NCBI GenBank assembly: GCA_016785225.1
Contig: JAFBJZ010000616.1
Coordinates: 1,550,001 to 1,614,000 of the forward strand
Direction: 5' to 3'
Source: Psettodes erumei
Lineage: Eukaryota; Chordata; Actinopteri; Pleuronectiformes; Psettodidae
Length of the DNA stretch: 64,000 bases
Of this stretch, positions 38,701 to 47,700 are shown piece by piece. A program made the translations under genes and the position numbers. A model generated the notes under the pieces. It was not told where the DNA came from. It did not search any database and worked only from the letters and a program-made list of their open reading frames with translations. The stretch's first letter is position 1. The number at the start of each line of letters is the position of its first letter.

Positions 38701-41700
38701 CCCAGTTGCTTTCAGCTTAACCCTCTGCAGTAGACTAGGCCTGAGTGCTTTCATCCTGTTGTGCGCTTTACTAATTAGCTTTTCTTTTCTTGTCCTTCCT
38801 TTGACCCCACACTATACTCGTGTGTGCTCATGCGTGTTCGCCCCCTTCCCCTTTGCTCCTCTCCATTTACACACACGTCATCCCTTTCGTTGACATTACC
38901 CCTCCCATCAGTACTCCCCTCATGTACACGAAACCGACCCCCTCCGCTCTGAGCTCTCACTCCCCTCATCTCCCGTTTCATCAACAAAAGTGCGGCGGCG
39001 GCGCAGGGAGAACACGCGCAAACGGGCCTCGTCAGTCAGTCCCGCCAAGAGCGGCGCCGGGTGCCGGCGGCGGCAAGCCCGCGCCGACCGCAAGGCCGCC
39101 CTGCTGGAGGAGCAGGCGCTGCTGCTCTCAGCCCGCAAGCAGAGGCTGGAGCAGGGCAAGGGCCGTGGCGGCACGCTCTTCTCCTTCTCCCTGCACCTGC
39201 CCGACCTGTCCTCCATCCTGGATGACGACGGCTACATCACCTTCCCCGATCTATCCGAGATGCGCTTCCTCCCCGAGTGCGCGCAGAACTTTCTCCCCAT
39301 TAAGTCGCCCTCGCTCATCCCCTGCTTCCTCTTCATCTTCTTCTTCCTGCTCTCCACCTCCTTCTCCGTCCCCTACGCCCTCACCCTGTCCTTCCCCCTG
39401 GCGCTGTGCCTCTGCTACCTGGAGCCCAAGGCAGCCTCCCTGACCGCCTCCATAGCCCAGGGCTACCATGACCATGACAGTTCAGAGGAAGAGGAGGTGT
39501 GTGTGCGTACGCCTTCATGTTCCAGTGCCCGCCTCTGGCTTAGAATGAGAGTTCATAATAATGGTTAACTCCTTACCCTGTCCTGTATCTCGCTCTGCTG
39601 TTCCAGCGCAGAGCCGACCTGGAGACTGTGTCTGTCCCAGTGTCTGTCCCAGTTCTCCTACTTTCAGAACCTCATCTCTGCCCAGTCACACTCTCATCCT
39701 GTAGACTACATCCCCATCAACATCACAAGTACACAGAGATGAACCTGCAAGTCTCACCATTTCATCATTCATTCTGAATGGCTTCTATTTACTTCATCTT
39801 TATGAGAGGGACTACTGAGCGCCACTGGCAACTTTTTACTCATCTGCATGAAGTGTTACTTCTTCTTGAAACATTTCCCTGCATCTGTGTGTTACTAACA
39901 AATTACCAGGAAATATCATTGCAGTGTAAAAAAATTGATAGGTCAATGAAAAATTCAATTAACTGAAAAGCTTATTAGAGTTAATTAGAATTTGAATAGC
40001 CGCCTATCCTCCTTTAGTCACTCACCAAACTTCATATTTAAAGACATAGCTTTGTGCCTAACCCATCCCAGTGTTATCATCTACATTCATGGTTTCATAG
40101 CTGAGAAAGTGACTGTTACAAGATCAACACCAGCTGCATGGAAACATCTCCATATTTATCTAAGCTCCCAGTCTCTCTGAAATGCTCTCTGACTCGAGCG
40201 AAGCAGCACCAACTAAAATAAATCATTTAAACGAAACCTCTGCTGAAAAGAGCTCCTGGCGTTTCAGCCAAGGTGCGATATCTCTCCCTCAAGCAACACC
40301 CTCTGGAATCACAAATCCATGTTGTGTAATGAATGCCACGGCGCAGAGAGAGACTGCGATGCTCGAGTGCACCCAGATCACCCTAAGTGTCGACATGCAT
40401 GGAGAGGAGGGGGGAGGGCCTGAAAGTCAGGTTACTGTTCGACACCAAAGTCCTCCAATCAAATTTTTATCATCATGTGTTGTATGTTTGCAGTGACAAC
40501 ACAGCAAATATTTTATCAACTGAATTTCATTAAATATATACCAGCATTTAGCCTTTCAACTCCAAAGCAAATCTAATAATATTCCGCTCAAATGTCAAAG
40601 TGACCGACCGAAGGTTTCAACTTCCTCTGAGTCTGTTTTGCTTGCTTGCTTTGCATTTACGTTTTTTTCTCTTCTTTTCTTTGTGTTCTCCTTTTGCCAA
40701 CATATCTGCAGTGTTGTATGATATTGTAATGTCAATCTTAGACAAACAACCAGTGCATTTCCATTCGTTCCATTTGTGGTGACAGAGAATCTCTGTTGAT
40801 GAGCAATGCATTTTCAAGGGTTCATAAGTTGGGTTCTTCTCATTTTCTCACCTGCCGCTTGGAAACGGTTTCGGTCGGTTTGTGAAAGCAGACTGACAGC
40901 GAGCAAACTGACTTTGCCTTTGATGGAGAGATGACGGCCACAGAGGTTTGTACATCGAGGAAAGACCTCGTATTTAAGGCATGAAAGATGGAGAAAAGAA
41001 AGAAAGCAATGCTAGATCGCAGTTGTAGTGTGAAATGTTGAGAAGAGCATTTGATCTGCATGTCTTGCATGAACTGCATTCTCTTAGTCTTGTTGAATTA
41101 ATGTGTTATTGTCTTCTTAAAGATATTCTAAACATAGCGAACACGTGTTTCTAACTATTCCTGCACCTTATCTCTATCTTTTCTACTGGTAACACTGTGG
41201 TTGTGTGCCAAACCCTGTTCCCTGAGTCTGCCAAGTTTTTCATTCTCCTGCAACACATAATTCAGGTTACAGTGGTAACATTAATAGATTTACCACTCCA
41301 CATCTGTAGAATGTGAAACGTTGAGGCCTTTTGAACATCTGCTGTTTTGAAATTTGAAAATTTGAAAAGACAAGCGTTGCACCTTGCTAGCTAATCAAGC
41401 TAACAAGCGCTCCAAACATGAATTTCAAACAAGAATCTTGAAGTATTCAAATGAAAAAGAAAGCTCACATGTTAAGCAGCTTAGCTTCATTTTTTTTCAT
41501 ATTTCCAAGACATACTGCAGACACACTTCTCTGGTTATTTTTCCAAAAAAAAGAAAGAAAAAAAAAAAGCAGGACAGAGCAGCTAACAGTCTCAACACAC
41601 ACATACAGAAAGAAGGGCTTTGTTTTTAACATAAACCATAACCCTTACGATAATGTCCCACAAATAACAAGCTAGTTAGCTGCACATGCTCATGTTTGAC

Positions 41701-44700
41701 CAGACAAACGCACTGTTTACTCCATTCCTCACAGCATGGTCAGGGTTTAGCAAACAGTCCCTCTGCCTGCCGTGTACTTTTCTTCCCCTTCTCTTGATCT
41801 GCCCTCCGCGCCCCTTCTCCTTAATGGCTCCATCCCTCCTCGTCTCACACTCTCTGTCCTCTCCCTCTTTACTTGCTGTCAGTCGGACGCAGATGAGGAC
41901 TCTGAGATGCGGACTCAGGTACACTGGGCTCGCTTCATGGCCCTGCTCAGTGCATCGCACCACCACCACCACCACCACCAGATGCACTGAGCCATTCAGA
42001 CATCAGCCATCAGTCACTTTGTGTCGCCCCCTCCTCCTGCTGCTGCTGCTGCTGACACACTCACTATCACACCGCACACCAGACTGACCCATTCTCTCTT
42101 GCCTGAGTTCACCTCACAGACTGTTGCTGCAAAGCTGTCGTCCGCTTCCAAACGCACCATCCCAGCTCATTTCTCAAGTGCTTTTGTTTGTAAAAGGTGG
42201 AGTCGTGTTCACGTTTCTTTTCCTGCTGCTGCGGCTGAGAGTCAGATTTCACAGTTTTCAGTGACTTTTACCATCCTGTCATTGACAGCTATATCTATGG
42301 AAGTCAAGCTCCCATCTCTCTTAACAAGAGTCTAAATTCAACTACAATTCCTCTCCCCTCTTCTTTTACAGTATAGTTTCATAAGAAGAGTAAAAGGGGA
42401 AAACGTTTTTATCAGGCATAGTAATCTGATGCTAGAGGTTGGTAAGAAAACAATGCATGACTGAAATATGCATGCATGTGTTTCTGTTATAAGGAGCCCT
42501 AACTGATAACAGGTTTGGTAACATTCATGTATAGTCTGCTAGTCGCTCTGCTGGTGTTGGATACAGTTTTCTGGAGCTCCTGTGTGAATCAGAGTTATTA
42601 TTACACGTCTTTTATCTAACAGAGTTCTTGCTGTGAGCATCCAGATTCATTTGTTGTGAGAAATAAAGTAACAGGAATCAAGCTGAATGAAGTCAGCCTT
42701 TGATCTTAACTTCTAATGAGATTTGGGAGTGGTGTGCCAAACTAAACCTATAAAACTAAATCTGTGAATCTAATCTGATTATATGCATGACGCCATTTAT
42801 TTTCATTGAATTAAGACAGTCCTAAATGCTCCCTTAGCATTTAAGTACAAGCTGCTGCTCTCTTAGTTACAGCTGCCGTGTGGTTGGACCTTTTTGCTGT
42901 TGTTTTTGCTGTTAGTGAGAGCTGCTGCACAGGTAGCCTGCATAGCCTCCTGAACAGGCCTGTGAACAGGAAGATCAGAGTTCATAATGTGATTTAGGTC
43001 TGCTTCGGTTCACATTTTGGTTCCAGGCCTTTTCAGAACTGCATTTTAACGCTACCCAACATTATTGGGGGCAATTCGTTGGCTATGCAAGCTACTATAC
43101 TGCGTACATAAAGCATGGCCGTCGTTCCCTCCGCGCTGCTCCTGCCCCTCATCTCTCTGTGTCACGGTTGACCTGCTACCGCAGGACACTGAGCCTCCAA
43201 CAGAGATGGTCAAGCACCAGACAAACATCAGCGAACTGAAGCGGTCCTTCCTCGAGACCGGCGGCGGCGACACGCCGGGCCTGACAGAGTGGGAGAAGAG
43301 ACTCTCCTCGTCCCCTGCGCGCTCACCCAGAGCAGACGAAGCTCCAATGATAGAGCCTCTGGAGCCGCAGGATGTAAGCTGCAGTGTACGGCAGGCTAAA
43401 TGACGGCGTGTGTGTGTGTGTGGGGAAACATGACATCACCGGACATATTTGTATAAATTCAAGACATCGATCTGAGACATGACTGCGTAATAAGTCATAG
43501 CAGTAAATTTAATATTCTTAATGGGGCTAGAGTCATGTTTTTTACTTCAAACTGAGTACGGCACTGTTGATTAATACTTAAATTGACTCTTGTGTTTTAG
43601 ATGGAGAAAATGGGCTTGTTAGAGGAAATTCATTTGTAAAGTAATTCAAAGTTAGTGTGTGAATAAAGTTTACACATTTAATCCACCGAATGTCTTTCTC
43701 TCTGCCACTATCACCTTACGTCTTCTCTGTATCTCATCAGCAACATATTAATTTGTCTTGGTAACAGATGAAGTCATTAATCAGTGTTATGGTTGTTGTG
43801 CTTAGTGACATCACTGGCCGTTTATCAGTCTCTCCTTTACTTGCGTTGTGTAGCACAGTCTGATAACCTTGTGCAGCAGAAATGAGCAACAGTAATTGAA
43901 GTTTGTGAAGACTAATGGCTGAAATCAAACATGTCTGATTTGACTTAAAAGAAGAAGCTGATTCCTCAGGAGGAGCTTTGGGACCCCGTTCCTGTTCCAT
44001 GTTAACGTGTAATCACACTGGTCACATCCTTGTGTTTGTCTCCACGTGCGTGACATTTCTATTTCTTGTTTCTTCAGCAGACTAAAGATGAGCAGCCTGC
44101 AGGAGAAGAGACAAAAGGGGAGGTGGAACCTAAAGCCACTGAGGTAAAACCTGCTTCCAGTGCATTTGTCTTTTTGTTTTGTGTTGTTTGTGACTGTGGT
44201 GCTGTTTCTCTCCCTTTGTATCTACCTGGCTCCAGACATATATGGACACTAGAACAGTGTTTGGTATCTAGGTGCTTACATCTTCACATTACAACTTTTG
44301 TTCATCTGCACTTTTCTCATAACTCTGAAACTGAAATCAAAGCTCAAAATGTTCTGGTTGTCCAGAAAAGCAACGATTCTCACCGATATCCGATGTTATC
44401 AGTTCCTGATCTAAATCCAAACACTACTGTTTCACAGTTGTGTAAGCGATTATATTACAGCTGTGCAGGCAAACTAAGACTTAAAACCAAGCTGTTTCCA
44501 AACAGTGCATCTCTGTCCATGAATTGTCTCTTGAGCTCATTCTTGCCATGTGGCGACTGTGTGTTTTCCTCTTTTCACTAACTTGAACGATCCATTTCCA
44601 ATAAGCCGAGTGTCTCCCCCAGGCGACAGGCTATCTGGTGAAATACGTGGTGGATAGTTTTGTAACAGATGGGGCCACATCCTCGGGCCCTCACGGGATT

Positions 44701-47700
44701 AGCCTATCAACCACCATGGACGACGACGTCTTCATGGACGGGACCCTCAGGGAGGTGGAGGAGAAGACGCCCGACTCCCAGGAGGAGGTGTCAGAGCGGT
44801 CAGTGGTGAAGGTCAGCCCCGGAGCCGTCAGACAGGAAGTGTCCCAGGCCATCAGTGACAAGAAAGGAACGCTCATCATCCTGAAGGAGGCAGAGGATAA
44901 AGTGGACACCGAGGGGAAAGAGATGAGTGTTTTGGATGAAAAAGAAGAGGCTGCAGCCCGTGGAGAGGCCGGCGAGGAGGAGGATGAAATACTGCCTGCT
45001 TCCAAAGAGAGGGGAACTATCAAAGACGACACTGACACCACAGAAGTCAAGATACTGATTTCGAAGCTTGAGATAAAAACTGACGACACGATTCAGATTA
45101 AAGGCACTGACTCGCCTAAAAAGGCCATGGCGTCGTGGATTTCTGAGGAGGTGAAGACCGAGGCAGCAGAGGTCATCAGTCTGTCTGCAAGGGAAGTCAA
45201 AGAGATGAAGACGTCCGACGGCCTGCAGCAGAAATCAGAGATCTTCACCTTTGAAGAGTTCCAGACCGAGCAAAAGTCCAGCCTGACTCAAATGACATTT
45301 ACTGAATCGTCAGCGACATCCTTTGCAGTGGTACTGTATGAAAACTAAACGAAACAACTCGGTATTGGCTGCCTCCCTCCATATCTCCACCACCACCCGC
45401 AGCCTTACCCCATTGCCCTTCCTTCCAGCAGCAGCCAAACCCGTCTAATGACAGTGTAATCGAGCGCTGTGCATGGCTAACGGCCCCTTAACACCCCAGT
45501 GTTTTAATCTCCCACTCACCAAACCGCCGATTTTGTGTTGCAGTCAAGCCCACCGCTTATCTTTTGGATTTGTTTTTCTTTTTTTTTTATTACTAAAACA
45601 GCTCACCTTGCCTCAGCAGCTGGCCCCCACAGCTGATAAGGAAGAAATGTTGTGTTTTTTTTGTTGATTTTTTTTTTTTTAACCGTTTTGCTCAGCTGCA
45701 TCATTCCCTTCTCTCAGCTCCGTTATCAGTGGTGACTTCACAGCCCTGGCTCAGTGCCACTGCTGCAGCTTTCCCCCACCTCATCCTCTCATCCTCCATA
45801 ATCCCCCTCTGCCTCTATATGGAGTCAGGGGAAAAGAATGTATGGGTCTACCTGAGAAGAGATTTTGCTATTCTTCGGGGCGGGGTTAAATTTGCTTCTG
45901 TTGCGTTCAGCAATTCTAAAACCAGATTTTTGGTTTAAGGTTTTGTTTGACTTGGCATCAAGATCAGCAGATGTAATGAGCTGTATCCAGGTATTTCATA
46001 CATTCAATGCAAGATTTACTTTTCAGACCTTTTCACTTTTCCACCCTCTCTCCCTTCGCTCTTTGTCCGTCTGGTGTTCACTGTGACTTTTGACTGTCCT
46101 CTCTCTGCTCTTGTGTCTGTTCTGTCCGTCCTTACGTCCCATCAGTCTACGCTGGGATGGGTTTCCTCCTCTCAAAAGGTGACCACTCCTGACTGGTCCT
46201 TATGAATTACTTTCAAATATTTGTGCCTGCCATGTGTAATATTGTCAGGTTGTATACAATGAAATCAGATAACCAACTTAACCATTTTTCTTTATCAGGT
46301 TTGACGTGAGATTGTCCTGTACTGTTTGGGTTTTTTCACAGACATCAACCGACCCGGAGGAGGAAGCTGCAGACGTGGAGGCAGCGCCAGCCGAGTCCAC
46401 AGGTCCAACGGTGAATATCCAGACCGCAGCGGCTGCAAAGGCCGAACCAGTGCACACGACAGCGGAGCTCGCAGTCAAAACAATGTCAGCAGAGCCTGCA
46501 GAGGGGGAGCTAGACTGTGTAGTAATGTTACACAGGGATATTAGTGACAGTAGCTCAACAGATCCACCAGCTGACTCTGGTATTTGTGAAAATTCTGTTA
46601 TTCATGGCTCGGCACCACCTTTAGAGCAAGTTCAACACTGTGCATCTCTCCAGACAGAAATGCAGCCAGTAGCAACAAATTTGGGGTTTTACAAGAGTCT
46701 GTCTGAAAGTAGCACTTCGCCACAGTCAGCAGCGCTCAACTTTGCTGCTGAGCAGGAACGCAAGGAACCAGTAGATGAGGAGGGAGAGGATGCGGGTGTT
46801 GGGGGGGAGGCACTGATGTTGAAAAATGAAAATGATGGTTTCAGGTTCACAGTAGCTCCTGCTTACATCCAAGCTTGTGAAAAGGAGGAGAAGCCGTCAT
46901 CGACCGAGGTGGAGCACAGCAAAGAACATTGTCTAGGGGCTTCCCGAGACGACTCAACGGGTTTAAAACATGCAAGGGAGGGAAAGCAGCCAGATGTAGA
47001 TGGCAAGAGAGTCCAGTTCTCCAATGAAGTGCAGTATTTCGAGGAGGAAGAGCTCCCCACAGAGTTAGAAGACGGTATTGAGGAGATGGATGAAGAGGTG
47101 GATGACTTTACACTGGCAGAAGATGAAGGACGAAAGAGCTTTCCAGGCATCTTGAAACCTTTGCCCTTTGAAAAAGAGAAATACTACTACATACAGGTGG
47201 ATAGCTCAGAGGATGAAATGGAAAGAACAGAGGAGGAAGAGACTAATGCAAAGGGGGGAGCAGAGAAGTATGACGATGAAGAGCTGTATTTGAAACTCGA
47301 AGAAGACTGTGCTGATGGAAAGGCTTCAGAAGGGCCAGATGTTATGACATCAGAGGAAGTGGAAATAGCTGATGTACTGGAGGAAGAGCAAACACAGGAA
47401 CAAGACTGGAAGTCCGACCCTCACGCCCCTCCCTCAGACACCGCGCTCACCCGTTCACCTCCAGCCGTGTCTCAGTCGGAGGTAACCCTGCCTCAGCTCC
47501 GGTGGCCCGGGCCTCGGCCCCGTAACCTCACCTCCACCCTCCGCTCCTGCTGACACAATCTTCCGCTAATAATCAAGGGCAAAACTCCCGCCACAAGCAT
47601 GGACGTGCATCTCAACTTGCTAACTTAACAGTCTTGTCACTGAGCAGATCAGGGGACCGATAATATGATGTGGTTCGCACACTTAATCGAAACCTTGTGA

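Noticed and set aside
39607..39675. Possible extra epb41l3 exon after the acceptor CTGTTCCAG
   Set aside because: The translation (RRADLETVSVPV) only weakly recalls the human segment between the hydrophobic exon and the micro-exon, and no good donor in the right phase is present.
41690..42087. 133-codon open frame around the 36-nt micro-exon
   Set aside because: It is intronic, in a frame that differs from the exon frame, and includes CAC and CTG repeat translations.
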